Below, one piece after another: positions 54,799 through 62,647 of a stretch of DNA of 64,000 bases. Made by a program: the position numbers and the translations under genes. Location of the stretch: contig JAKFEW010000139.1 of assembly GCA_036675505.1 (NCBI GenBank), forward strand, positions 1-64,000. The letters run 5' to 3'. The notes under the pieces are model-generated. The model saw nothing but the letters and a program-made list of their open reading frames with translations, did not search any database and was not told the origin of the DNA. This DNA comes from JAKFEW01 sp036675505 (GTDB lineage Bacteria; Cyanobacteriota; Sericytochromatia; S15B-MN24; JAQBPE01). The first letter of the stretch is position 1. Each line of letters opens with the position of its first letter.

Positions 54799-55082
54799 GG
54801 CTCGATAATGAAGCGAATGGCGGTTCGCTCTTCGCCGTTCACCTCGATGTCGAGGAACGCGGGGATCGTGATGAGGTTGATGCCGGCTGGCGCGACGTAG
54901 CCCCGGGCGATGCCGATCGCCTTGACCGTCTGGTTCACGGCCCCGGCGCCGATCGCCTGGACCTCGCAACGACCGCTTTCACGGATGACCCCGGCGATTG
55001 CGCCTGCGACAGCGGCCGGGTTCGAATTCGAGCAAACCCGCAACAGCGTTGCTCGCTTGGTGGATGTCTTGTTCGTCAGCAC
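54792..55082 (-). CDS. spoVS: stage V sporulation protein S homologue
   Basis: 96 residues from GTG 55082, 7 nt after AGGAGGG. NSNPAAVAGAIAGVIRESGRCEVQAIGAGAVNQTVKAIGIARGYVAP then LITIPAF and NGEERTAIRFIIEPR match SpoVS almost throughout its length (86 residues in Bacillus). SpoVS is an Alba-fold nucleic-acid-binding protein needed for late spore formation in Bacillus but is also found in non-sporulating phyla, so sporulation is not implied. Its stop lies in the first unit of the 54-bp array. Confidence 0.93.
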   Translation of the reverse strand: MLTNKTSTKRATLLRVCSNSNPAAVAGAIAGVIRESGRCEVQAIGAGAVNQTVKAIGIARGYVAPAGINLITIPAFLDIEVNGEERTAIRFIIEPR

Positions 55083-55126
55083 CAGAGTACCCTCCTCAGT
55101 TTGTCGGAACCCGCCATGGCGGCCAT
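55076..55126 (-). CDS. putative 16-residue leader peptide overlapping spoVS start
   Basis: ATG 55126 has AGGAG 8 nt upstream and encodes MAAMAGSDKLRRVLWC, ending at TGA 55076-55078. That stop overlaps the GTG start of spoVS by 7 nt, a layout typical of translationally coupled leader peptides. A -10 TATAAT (55159-55154) lies just upstream. Too short for homology; expression is inferred. Confidence 0.4.
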   Translation of the reverse strand: MAAMAGSDKLRRVLWC

Positions 55127-55153
55127 CGCGAATTCTCCTGCTTCGACACCCGA

Positions 55154-55159
55154 ATTATA
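55154..55159 (-). promoter_or_regulatory. -10 TATAAT for spoVS
   Basis: Consensus TATAAT on the minus strand, 28 nt before the leader ATG and 72 nt before spoVS. Confidence 0.6.
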
Positions 55160-55278
55160 GGCAGGCCGGGCATCCCCCGCGTCGGTCCAATTCATCCAAG
55201 AAACGAGCGTCGGGTTCGTGCGATCTTTCGGCAGGATGCGTCCCCTGACATAGGTGGGGCGCGGGTCGCACGAACGAA

Positions 55279-55305
55279 ACGGGCGCCCCTGATTGGGGCG
55301 CCCGT
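55279..55305 (-). terminator. intrinsic terminator after PGQ-repeat lipoprotein gene
   Basis: An 11-bp stem (55279-55289 with 55295-55305), 5-nt loop, followed on the minus strand by TTTCGTT. Confidence 0.75.
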
Positions 55306-55323
55306 TCGAAGGTGCGTGAAGCG

Positions 55324-56565
55324 CTACCGGCGCAGCGGCTGCTGGCCACCCGGCGGCGGCGGCTGCTGCGCCCCACCCGGTCCCATCGGATGCATCGGCG
55401 GCGGCGGCGGCAGGAAGTTGCCCTTGGCCTTGCCGATCGCCGCTTCGAGGGCCTCGAGCGACGCGAACTCCTTGGTTTCGACATCGAACTCGGTCTTCGG
55501 CAGGCGCGGCAGGTTGTCGAACTGCGGCTTGCCGTTCACAGGCGGCGGCGGCGGGCCGGGCAGCCGGACGCCGGCCTTGGGCGTGAACGCCCAGACCTTG
55601 ATCTTGCCGTCGATCTCCGCGGCCACGCGCAGGACTACCTTGCGGTCCGCGTCGGTGCCGCCGGCTTGGCCGGCCTGCGGTTGGCCCGCCATCGGCTGTC
55701 CAGGCATGGGCTGCCCAGGCATGGGCTGACCCGGCTGCGGTTGCCCAGGCATCGGCTGACCCGGCTGCGGCTGCGTCTGCGCCAGCTCGAACGTCGTCGC
55801 GAACATCGGGGGCTGGGGCTGCGGCTGGCCGGGCTGTGGCTGCCCAGGCATAGGCTGACCCGGCTGCGGTTGCCCGGGCATCGGCTGGCCGGCCATGGGC
55901 TGGCCGGGCATCGGTTGACCACCCTGCATCGGCTGGCCCTGGCCGGGGCCGCCCTTGGCGTGCATCAGCACCCACAGGTTTGAGGCGTGCAGGCGCAAGT
56001 TGCCGTTGTCGACGAACCACGAGTGGCGCGGCGTCTTGAATTGACCTATGTAGAATGCCTTCGCGTTTTCGTTGGTAAGGCTGGGCTCGCCCACCTCGAA
56101 CTCGACGGAATGGCCCTTGAAGAGGTCCATCGGCTTCTGACCCGGCTTGCCGAGCTCGGCGAGCAGCTCGCCTTCTTCGTAGCCGGACATCAAGAAGGCG
56201 TTGAACGACTCGCCCTTCTTGCCCTGGAACGGCACCTTGACCTTTTGGCCGTCGCTGAGGACGACCTCGACGAGTTGCTCGCCGCCGCCTTCGGCGACGG
56301 GCACCTGGAGGTTGCCATCAGCGTCGTAGGTGGCGGTGACTTCCTTGCCGCCGACCAGCATCTTGCTGATCATTGACTTGTCGATCCCGGTCTCGATGCC
56401 GGCGTCGTCGAGCATTTTCAGGCCGAGCGAGGCATACGAGGCGACCTGCTTGGCCAGCTGCTGCGCAGAGCCGGGGGTGAGCGCCGGCACCTGGCAGCCG
56501 GCGAGGGTGGAGAGGGTCGCGGCGAGCGCCAGGGGCACCGCGAAGGCGCGGAAGCGTTGGTTCAT
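55324..56565 (-). CDS. lipoprotein with Pro-Gly-Gln repeat segment
   Basis: 413 residues from ATG 56565, with lipobox TLAGC. Residues about 25-210 form a folded domain with strands (EVTATYDADGNLQVPVAEGG, KVKVPFQGKKGESFNAFLMSG, HSVEFEVGEPSLTNENAKAFYIG). Residues about 210-305 are QPMPGQP/QPGQPMAGQP repeats interrupted by MFATTFELAQT. A second small folded domain (VLRVAAEIDGKIKVWAFTPK) and a proline-rich tail follow. It is probably an envelope-spanning or surface lipoprotein. The repeat may stretch across the periplasm or bind a partner. No family is recognised. Confidence 0.75.
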   Translation of the reverse strand: MNQRFRAFAVPLALAATLSTLAGCQVPALTPGSAQQLAKQVASYASLGLKMLDDAGIETGIDKSMISKMLVGGKEVTATYDADGNLQVPVAEGGGEQLVEVVLSDGQKVKVPFQGKKGESFNAFLMSGYEEGELLAELGKPGQKPMDLFKGHSVEFEVGEPSLTNENAKAFYIGQFKTPRHSWFVDNGNLRLHASNLWVLMHAKGGPGQGQPMQGGQPMPGQPMAGQPMPGQPQPGQPMPGQPQPGQPQPQPPMFATTFELAQTQPQPGQPMPGQPQPGQPMPGQPMPGQPMAGQPQAGQAGGTDADRKVVLRVAAEIDGKIKVWAFTPKAGVRLPGPPPPPVNGKPQFDNLPRLPKTEFDVETKEFASLEALEAAIGKAKGNFLPPPPPMHPMGPGGAQQPPPPGGQQPLRR

Positions 56566-56712
56566 GTTGGGGGGTCCTTGCGTTGGTGAGGGGAGGGGAA
56601 CAGGATGAGGGGGCATCCGTGTGTCAGCATACCCTCGCTTGATTGCATGGGTGATGACATGCCTGAAGATTTCTTTAGACGAGTCATCGGCAGATCGCCA
56701 CGATCCGGGCGA

Positions 56713-58068
56713 TCAGACCGCCGCGCGCTCGCGCGCAACCTCGTGAAGCCCCGCCACGAGCGCGTCGAGCGCCGCAGGGTCGTTGACCTCGGTCACCGCG
56801 ATCAAGAACGCTTCGCCGAGCTCCGGGAACCAGCGGGCCAGCGCCACGCCGCCCATCAGGCCGCGCGCTTCCAGGCCCTCGAGCAGCCGAGCGACCGGGA
56901 TCGGGCTCTTCACCGCGAACTCGTTGAGGAACGGGCCATCGAAGGCCAGCGAGAAGCCGGGAACCTCGGCGATGCGGCGGGCGAGGTCGTGTGCGCGGGT
57001 CGCCGAGACTTCGGCGACGTCCTGCAGGCCGGCCGGGCCCGCGAGCGACAGGTAGACCGTCACGGCCAGTGCGCACAGCGCCTGGTTCGTGCAGATGTTG
57101 CTCGTCGCCTTCTCTCGGCGGATGTGCTGCTCGCGCGTCTGGAGGGTGAGCGTGTAGGCGCGCTCGCCCTTCGCGTCGACCGTCGCGCCGACGATGCGGC
57201 CCGGCAGCTGGCGGAAGTATGCGCTGCGGCAGGCCAGGAAGCCCACATGGGGGCCGCCGAAGGCCGGCAGGTTGCCCACGGACTGGCCGTCGCCGATCGC
57301 GATGTCCGCGCCATAGTCGCCGGGCGGCGCGAGCACCGCGAGCGAGACCGGATCCACGACCGCGACGAGCAGGGCGCCCACGGCGTGGGTGGCCTCGCCG
57401 AGCGCCGGCATATCCTCGATCAGCCCCAGGAAGTTGGGCGACTGCACGATCACGCAGGCGGTCTTGTCCGAGACCTCGCGCGCCAGGGCAGCCGGGTCGA
57501 GCCGCCCGTCCTTCAGCGCCAGCGTGCGCACCGTGCACTCGGGGCCGCGGGCATAGGTGCGCAGCACTTCGGCGTACTCGGGGTGCAGGGAGCCCGCCAC
57601 CAGCACTTCCTGGCGGCCCGTCACGCGCATCGCCATGAAGGCGGCTTCGGCCGTGGCGGTCGAGCCGTCGTAAAGGCTGGCGTTCGAGACGTCCATCCCG
57701 GTGAGCGCGCAGATCAGCGACTGGTACTCGTAGGTGTACTGCAGGGTGCCCTGACTCACCTCGGGCTGGTACGGCGTATAGGCCGTATAGAACTCCGCGC
57801 GCGAGAGCAGGGCGTCGACCGCGGCGGGCACGAAGCGCTGGTAGACGCCGGCGCCCAGGAACGCCCGCGACGAGAGCGGCACGTTGCGCGCCGCGAGATC
57901 CTGCATGCGCGCCTGGACGTCGAACTCGCCGAGGCCTTTCGGCAGATCGAGCGCGCCGACGCGCAGCGCGCTCGGGATGTGCGCGATCATCGCCTCGAAG
58001 GACGGGAATCCGACCGTCGCGAGCATCTCGGCACGATCTTCGGGCGTGAGCGGCAGGTAAGGATTCAT
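56713..58068 (-). CDS. gcvPA: glycine dehydrogenase (decarboxylating) subunit 1
   Basis: 451 residues (usual about 450). PYLPLTPEDRAEMLATVGF start, then FLGAGVYQRFVPAAVDALLSRAEFYTAYTPYQPEVSQGTLQ, and later GGPHVGFLACR and the helix TREQHIRREKATSNICTNQAL. It forms the P1 half of the split P-protein that decarboxylates glycine. The lysine-bearing P2 subunit (gcvPB) is not downstream; an unrelated lipoprotein follows. The ATG overlaps the gcvH stop (TAATG). Confidence 0.95.
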   Translation of the reverse strand: MNPYLPLTPEDRAEMLATVGFPSFEAMIAHIPSALRVGALDLPKGLGEFDVQARMQDLAARNVPLSSRAFLGAGVYQRFVPAAVDALLSRAEFYTAYTPYQPEVSQGTLQYTYEYQSLICALTGMDVSNASLYDGSTATAEAAFMAMRVTGRQEVLVAGSLHPEYAEVLRTYARGPECTVRTLALKDGRLDPAALAREVSDKTACVIVQSPNFLGLIEDMPALGEATHAVGALLVAVVDPVSLAVLAPPGDYGADIAIGDGQSVGNLPAFGGPHVGFLACRSAYFRQLPGRIVGATVDAKGERAYTLTLQTREQHIRREKATSNICTNQALCALAVTVYLSLAGPAGLQDVAEVSATRAHDLARRIAEVPGFSLAFDGPFLNEFAVKSPIPVARLLEGLEARGLMGGVALARWFPELGEAFLIAVTEVNDPAALDALVAGLHEVARERAAV

Positions 58069-58457
58069 TAGAGGCCACCCACGAAGGTCTCGTAGGCGGC
58101 GCCATCCATCGTGCCGGCGGCCGTGAGCTGGCTCGCATCGCTCGGCGCGATCTTCACGATCCAGCCGCGGCCGTACGGATCCTCGCCCACCAGGCCCGGC
58201 TCCGCGGCCAGCGCGTCGTTCACGGCCACGATTTCGCCGTCGAGCGGGGCGTAGAGGTCCGAGACTGCCTTGACCGACTCCACGACGCCGAAGGACTCGC
58301 CTTTCGCGACCTTGCGGCCCACTTGGGGGAGCTCGACGAAGACGACGTCGCCCAGCTGCTCGGCCGCGTACTTGCTGATGCCGATCGTGGCCCCGTCGGG
58401 ACCCGGCACCAGGAACTCGTGCGACTGGACGAAGCGAATGTCGGCGGGCAGCGTCAT
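58068..58457 (-). CDS. gcvH: glycine cleavage system H protein
   Basis: 129 residues. The lipoyl-lysine motif is GVVESVKAVSDLYAP with Lys63; FVELPQVGRKVAKGE and PYGRGWIVKI are also conserved. The swinging lipoyl arm carries the aminomethyl group between P, T and L proteins. It starts 13 nt after gcvT and overlaps gcvPA. Confidence 0.96.
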   Translation of the reverse strand: MTLPADIRFVQSHEFLVPGPDGATIGISKYAAEQLGDVVFVELPQVGRKVAKGESFGVVESVKAVSDLYAPLDGEIVAVNDALAAEPGLVGEDPYGRGWIVKIAPSDASQLTAAGTMDGAAYETFVGGL

Positions 58458-58470
58458 GGAACTCTCCTGG

Positions 58471-59583
58471 CTAGATCGAGGGGCGACGGTAAAAGGGGAG
58501 CTTGACGATCGTGGCGTCGTGTTTCTGGCCGCGAATCTCGACCGCGAGCGGGCCACCCGCGGCGTCCGCCTCGACGAGGGCCGTCGCGATCGGGAGCTGC
58601 AGGGTCGGCGAGAAGGTGCCCGACACGACCTCGCCGACGCGGCGATCGCCCGCGAAGACCGGGTAGCCCTGGCGGGCGATGTTGCGGCCGTTCATCTGGA
58701 GGCCGACGACCTTGCGGGCCATCTCGCCGGCCTTGTGGCGAGCCAGCACGTCCGAACCCAGGAATTCACCCTTCTGCGGCTTCACGCTCCACCCGTGGCC
58801 CGCCATCACCGGGCTGATCTCGTCGGTGAGCTCATGGCCGTAAAGCGGCAGCCCGGCTTCGAGGCGCAGCGTGTCGCGCGCGCCGAGGCCGGCCGGCTTG
58901 AGCCCGTGCGGCTTGCCCGCCTCGAGCAGCGCGCGCCACAGGGCCGCGCCTTGCTCGGCGGCGCTGAAGACCTCGAAGCCGTCCTCGCCGGTGTAACCCG
59001 TGCGGGCGATGCGGACGTCGATGCCGGCCACGCGGCCATCCACCCAGCGGAACGAGCCCAGCTGCGTGAGCGGGCGCGGGGTCTCGGCGATGGCGGCCAG
59101 GATCGTCTCGGCCTTCGGGCCCTGGAGCGCCAGCATGGCCGTCGCGTCCGACTCGTCCGTCAGCGAGACGTCGGCCGGCTTGTGGGCCTGCAGCCAGTCC
59201 CAGTCCTTGGCGATGTTCGAGGCGTTGACCACGAGCAAGAAGCCGTCCGGCTGGCGGTAGACCAACAGGTCGTCGACCGTGCCGCCGTCGGGCCGCGTGA
59301 ACTGCGTGTAGAGCGCCTGGTCCGGCGCCAGCTTGGCCACGTCGTTCGCGACGACATGTTGCACGAACGCCTCGGCACCCGCGCCGCGGACGCGGAACTC
59401 GCCCATGTGCGACACGTCGAACAGGCCGGCGGCCTGGCGCACGGCCTGGTGCTCGTCGAGGATGCCCGAATATTGGACGGGCATGTCCCACCCGCCGAAC
59501 GGCACCATCTTCGCGCCGAGCGCGACGTGCTCGCCGTGCAAGCTGGTGCGCTTGAGCGGCTGGACCGCGGCTTCCTGGGACAT
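58471..59583 (-). CDS. gcvT: aminomethyltransferase (glycine cleavage T protein)
   Basis: 370 residues from ATG 59583, preceded by AGGTGG. LHGEHVALGAKMVPFGGWDMPVQY, AGLFDVSHMGEFRVRG, TRPDGGTVDDLLVYR, GYTGEDGFEVF and DTLRLEAGLPLYGHELTDEISP are diagnostic. It releases ammonia and passes a one-carbon unit to tetrahydrofolate. It is the first gene of the gcvT-gcvH-gcvPA operon. I see no glycine riboswitch upstream. Confidence 0.96.
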   Translation of the reverse strand: MSQEAAVQPLKRTSLHGEHVALGAKMVPFGGWDMPVQYSGILDEHQAVRQAAGLFDVSHMGEFRVRGAGAEAFVQHVVANDVAKLAPDQALYTQFTRPDGGTVDDLLVYRQPDGFLLVVNASNIAKDWDWLQAHKPADVSLTDESDATAMLALQGPKAETILAAIAETPRPLTQLGSFRWVDGRVAGIDVRIARTGYTGEDGFEVFSAAEQGAALWRALLEAGKPHGLKPAGLGARDTLRLEAGLPLYGHELTDEISPVMAGHGWSVKPQKGEFLGSDVLARHKAGEMARKVVGLQMNGRNIARQGYPVFAGDRRVGEVVSGTFSPTLQLPIATALVEADAAGGPLAVEIRGQKHDATIVKLPFYRRPSI

Positions 59584-59641
59584 GGGGGCCACCTCGCCTG
59601 CTTGGGGACGGCTCACTCTAACATGCGACCCCATGGGGGTC

Positions 59642-59663
59642 AAGCCGCGTCACGGCGCGGCTT
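59642..59663 (-). terminator. weak hairpin after RCK-channel gene
   Basis: AAGCCGCG (59642-59649) and CGCGGCTT (59656-59663) form an 8-bp stem with a 6-nt loop. No T-run follows, so it is a weak candidate. Confidence 0.4.
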
Positions 59664-59669
59664 CGCCGC

Positions 59670-60770
59670 TCAGTGGGAGCGTCGCGGAGGCTGGTTGAGG
59701 GCCTCCAGCTCGCGCATGGTCTCGACCGTCGAGACCACGAGCAGCTTGGCCCCCGCATGGATGATCCGGTCGGGCCGCGGGTTCCAATCGGCGTGATCGC
59801 CTTGCTTGAGCAGCAGGAACGTGACTTCCATCTGATCGTGGATGCTGCCCAGCGTGCGGCCTTCGAGCCGCGCGCCTTCGCGGACCACGATTTCGATCGT
59901 GTTGAGGACCTGATCCTCGACGACGAAGGAGTTGATCACGTTGCGGGCGATCGCCGCCGCCGCGAAGACCGGCGCCGCCAGCGCCGAGGTGCTGAACGCG
60001 GAGTCGATCTCGACCAGCTTCTCGACCTTCCTGGCGAGGTTCTGGTCGAAGAGCCGGATGATCGTCTTGATGCCCGGCGCGAGCTCCTTCGCCGACAGCG
60101 CGGTCTCGATGTTCACGATGTCGTGGTCCGTCGCGACGATGATCGCGTCGGCGCGCTGCACGCCGGCCTTGATGAGCACCTCGTGGATCCGCACGTCACC
60201 CACGATCACGGGCACCTCCAGCGCCATGATCTCGGCGACGAAAGGCGTTTCATTCTGCTCGATCGCCACGACCTCGGCGTTCGAGCGCAGCAACTGCTGA
60301 ACGGTGCGGTAGCCGACGTGGCCGAGCCCGCAGACGATGACGTGGTCCTTGTAAGTGGTCGCGAGCAATTCCTGCCACTCCTTCTTGTTCGAGCGCCGCT
60401 CGAAGACGAGCTTGGTGAAGCGCACGATCGCGTCGATGATGACGAACAGGCCGAGCAACGGCAAGGCGTAGAACACGGCCTTGACCAGCCAGTGGGCCTG
60501 GACGTGGAACTCCAGCGCGGCCTCGAACGCGGTCATCACGAGCACGTAGTAGGCCGCCCGATCCCATTCCATCGGCTCCTCGCCGGCGGCCGAGGGGTAG
60601 CCCTCGTGCAGGATCACGACGGAGGCGCCCCAGATGGTCAGGGTGAAGAGCAGCGACCAGCGGAACTCCCGCCAGACACGCACCATGTAGCGCATCTCGG
60701 CGAGAAGGACGCGGATCATCCGGCGGGCGCGCTCCCGCGGCGTTCGACGTCTCGTCATCGGGACCGGCAT
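59670..60770 (-). CDS. RCK (TrkA-N) domain ion-channel-like protein
   Basis: 366 residues from ATG 60770. Two membrane segments (WSLLFTLTIWGASVVIL, about 39-55, and KAVFYALPLLGLFVIIDAIVRF, about 95-116) flank a re-entrant-like stretch (YYVLVMTAFEAALEF). The RCK N domain follows (DHVIVCGLGHVGYRTVQQLL, about 140-160, Rossmann GxGxxG), then an RCK C domain (about 280-355). The potassium filter TxGYG is absent, so potassium selectivity is doubtful. It may be a regulated cation channel of a divergent branch. Confidence 0.8.
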   Translation of the reverse strand: MPVPMTRRRTPRERARRMIRVLLAEMRYMVRVWREFRWSLLFTLTIWGASVVILHEGYPSAAGEEPMEWDRAAYYVLVMTAFEAALEFHVQAHWLVKAVFYALPLLGLFVIIDAIVRFTKLVFERRSNKKEWQELLATTYKDHVIVCGLGHVGYRTVQQLLRSNAEVVAIEQNETPFVAEIMALEVPVIVGDVRIHEVLIKAGVQRADAIIVATDHDIVNIETALSAKELAPGIKTIIRLFDQNLARKVEKLVEIDSAFSTSALAAPVFAAAAIARNVINSFVVEDQVLNTIEIVVREGARLEGRTLGSIHDQMEVTFLLLKQGDHADWNPRPDRIIHAGAKLLVVSTVETMRELEALNQPPRRSH

Positions 60771-60892
60771 GGTACGCCTGCTCGCCTGCGTGGGTCAACC
60801 TGCCGGCGATAGCGGGGCGCGCGGAGCGGGTAAGTGGTAGTTAGCCCCAACCGCCCGCCATCCCCGCGGGTGGCCCGACACAGGACGCGCCC

Positions 60893-62647
60893 ATGGCCTC
60901 GATGTGGAAAGACTGGTGGAACCGGTTCCAGCCCGGCCCGCCCGGCTTCAAGGATCCGGACGAGACACGCCAGATCTACGCGAACGCGCTCGAAGACGCC
61001 CGGTCGCGTGAATTGAGCTTCCGGCCGCTTTTCGAGCAGCTGGCCTTCGCGCTGCGCACCGCCGAAAGCACGGTGCCGATCGACCGCGCGACGGTCCCGC
61101 TCGATCTCTCGCTCGGCCCGGCCAAGGTGAAGGAGCTCGCGGCGCAAATCAAGCTGTCGCCCTATCTCAAGAACAACATCACGGCGCTGGTCCACCACTT
61201 CCGCGAGAACCAGCGCGACCTCAAGAACGCCGAGCGGGCCGGCACCATGCTCACGGATCGCGCCGAGCTCCACGTGCGCGGCGAGGCGATCCAGCTGGTG
61301 CAGAGCCTGTTCCTGTTCCTGCCGGCGAGCCGCGAGAAGTTCCGCGACTACCCGATCTTCTATCAGCTCTTCTCCGGCGACCTCGAGCTCGCACCCTACG
61401 GCGACGACGCGATCCCCGAAGACCTGGCCTTCTTCCTGGCCGACGGCCCGCCCTGCGTGGCCGGCGGCGAGTTCGAGCCCGGCGAGGTCGACGAGGATAT
61501 GCGCAACCCCGAGGCGGTCATGCAGCTGATCGGCGTGCCGCCGCTCACGCTCGAGGTGGGCATCGACATCGTGCCGCTGATCGATCCGATGCTGGGCGGC
61601 GACCTGATGGACCGCATCATCCCCGTGCGGCTCGAAATCGCCGAAGACCTGGGCTTCATCATGCCGGGCGTCCAGTTCAAGGACAACCTCGACCTGCGCG
61701 CGGACTGCTATATGCTCAAGGTGCGCGGCAACGTGGTCGCCGAGGGCGAGCTGATGATCGGCTACCACCTCGCGATCGAGACGCCGGCCGCCGACACCGG
61801 CGGCGCGCCGCTCGTGGGCTTCCCCACCACGGATCCGGCTTTCGGCCGCCCGGCGATGTGGGTGACCCGCGCCGAGGGCGCGCGGGCGGCCAAGCTCGGC
61901 TACGAGGTCGTCGACGCCACCCAGGCGTTGGTCCTGCACCTCGACGAGGTCGTGCGCACGCACGCCCACGAGATCCTCGCGCTCGAGGAAGTCGCGATCA
62001 TGCTCAACAAGGTGCGCGAGAAGTCGCCGGAGACCGTCGAGGCGGTGATCCCGGAGAAGCTCGAGATCGCAGACTACCACCTGATCCTCAAGCTGCTGCT
62101 GCGCGAGCGCGTGAGCATCCGCGATCAGCTCACGATCCTCGAGCGCCTGGCCCACGCCGCGAAGCCGGTGCACCCGTTCTACCTGGCGGACCGTTTCGGC
62201 GAGAACCGCGCGTCGATCGAGAGCATCATGCTGATGGAAATCTCGGCGCAGATCCGCCCGCTGAGCGACCCGCACATCCTCGCCGAGATGGTGCGCATCG
62301 CGCTGTCGCGGCAGATCAGCGCGTCGCTGGCGTCGGCCGACCAGACCGTCGACGTGGTGCTGCTCGACGCCTCGGTCGAGCAGGTGATCTTGGACGGCAT
62401 CCAGACCTCGACCACCGGCCAGACGATGACGCTCTCGCCGGCCCGGCGCGAGCTGTTGGTCAACCGGGTGGCGGTGGAGTGCGCCCGCCAGGAGCGGGCG
62501 ATCGTGCTGTGCGATCCGCGCATCCGGCCGTTCGTGAAGCAATTGATGACGCGGGCGTTGCCGCGCCTCACGGTGCTGTCGCACGCCGAGATCCACCCGG
62601 CCTACCGGGTGCAGAGCGTGGCGACGGTGAGCCTGGTCGAAAGCTAG
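60893..62647 (+). CDS. soluble FlhA/SctV C-terminal-domain protein lacking the membrane half
   Basis: 584 residues, no membrane segment. The C-terminal ~370 residues (about 215-583) follow the FHIPEP cytosolic domain: VGIDIVPLIDPMLGGDLMDRI, LGFIMPGVQFKDNL, YMLKVRGNVVAEGELMIGY, FPTTDPAFGRPAMWV, GYEVVDATQALVLHLDEVVRTHAHEIL, LLRERVSIRDQLTILERLA, LSRQI. The first ~200 residues are a soluble helical domain (PLDLSLGPAKVKELAAQIKL, NITALVHHF) unlike the usual N-terminal eight-helix export channel. No other flagellar or type III secretion gene is in the window. Confidence 0.85.
   Translation: MASMWKDWWNRFQPGPPGFKDPDETRQIYANALEDARSRELSFRPLFEQLAFALRTAESTVPIDRATVPLDLSLGPAKVKELAAQIKLSPYLKNNITALVHHFRENQRDLKNAERAGTMLTDRAELHVRGEAIQLVQSLFLFLPASREKFRDYPIFYQLFSGDLELAPYGDDAIPEDLAFFLADGPPCVAGGEFEPGEVDEDMRNPEAVMQLIGVPPLTLEVGIDIVPLIDPMLGGDLMDRIIPVRLEIAEDLGFIMPGVQFKDNLDLRADCYMLKVRGNVVAEGELMIGYHLAIETPAADTGGAPLVGFPTTDPAFGRPAMWVTRAEGARAAKLGYEVVDATQALVLHLDEVVRTHAHEILALEEVAIMLNKVREKSPETVEAVIPEKLEIADYHLILKLLLRERVSIRDQLTILERLAHAAKPVHPFYLADRFGENRASIESIMLMEISAQIRPLSDPHILAEMVRIALSRQISASLASADQTVDVVLLDASVEQVILDGIQTSTTGQTMTLSPARRELLVNRVAVECARQERAIVLCDPRIRPFVKQLMTRALPRLTVLSHAEIHPAYRVQSVATVSLVES

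Noticed and set aside
59584..59641. Glycine riboswitch before gcvT
   Set aside because: The short upstream region shows no conserved glycine-aptamer elements; only a weak hairpin beyond it.
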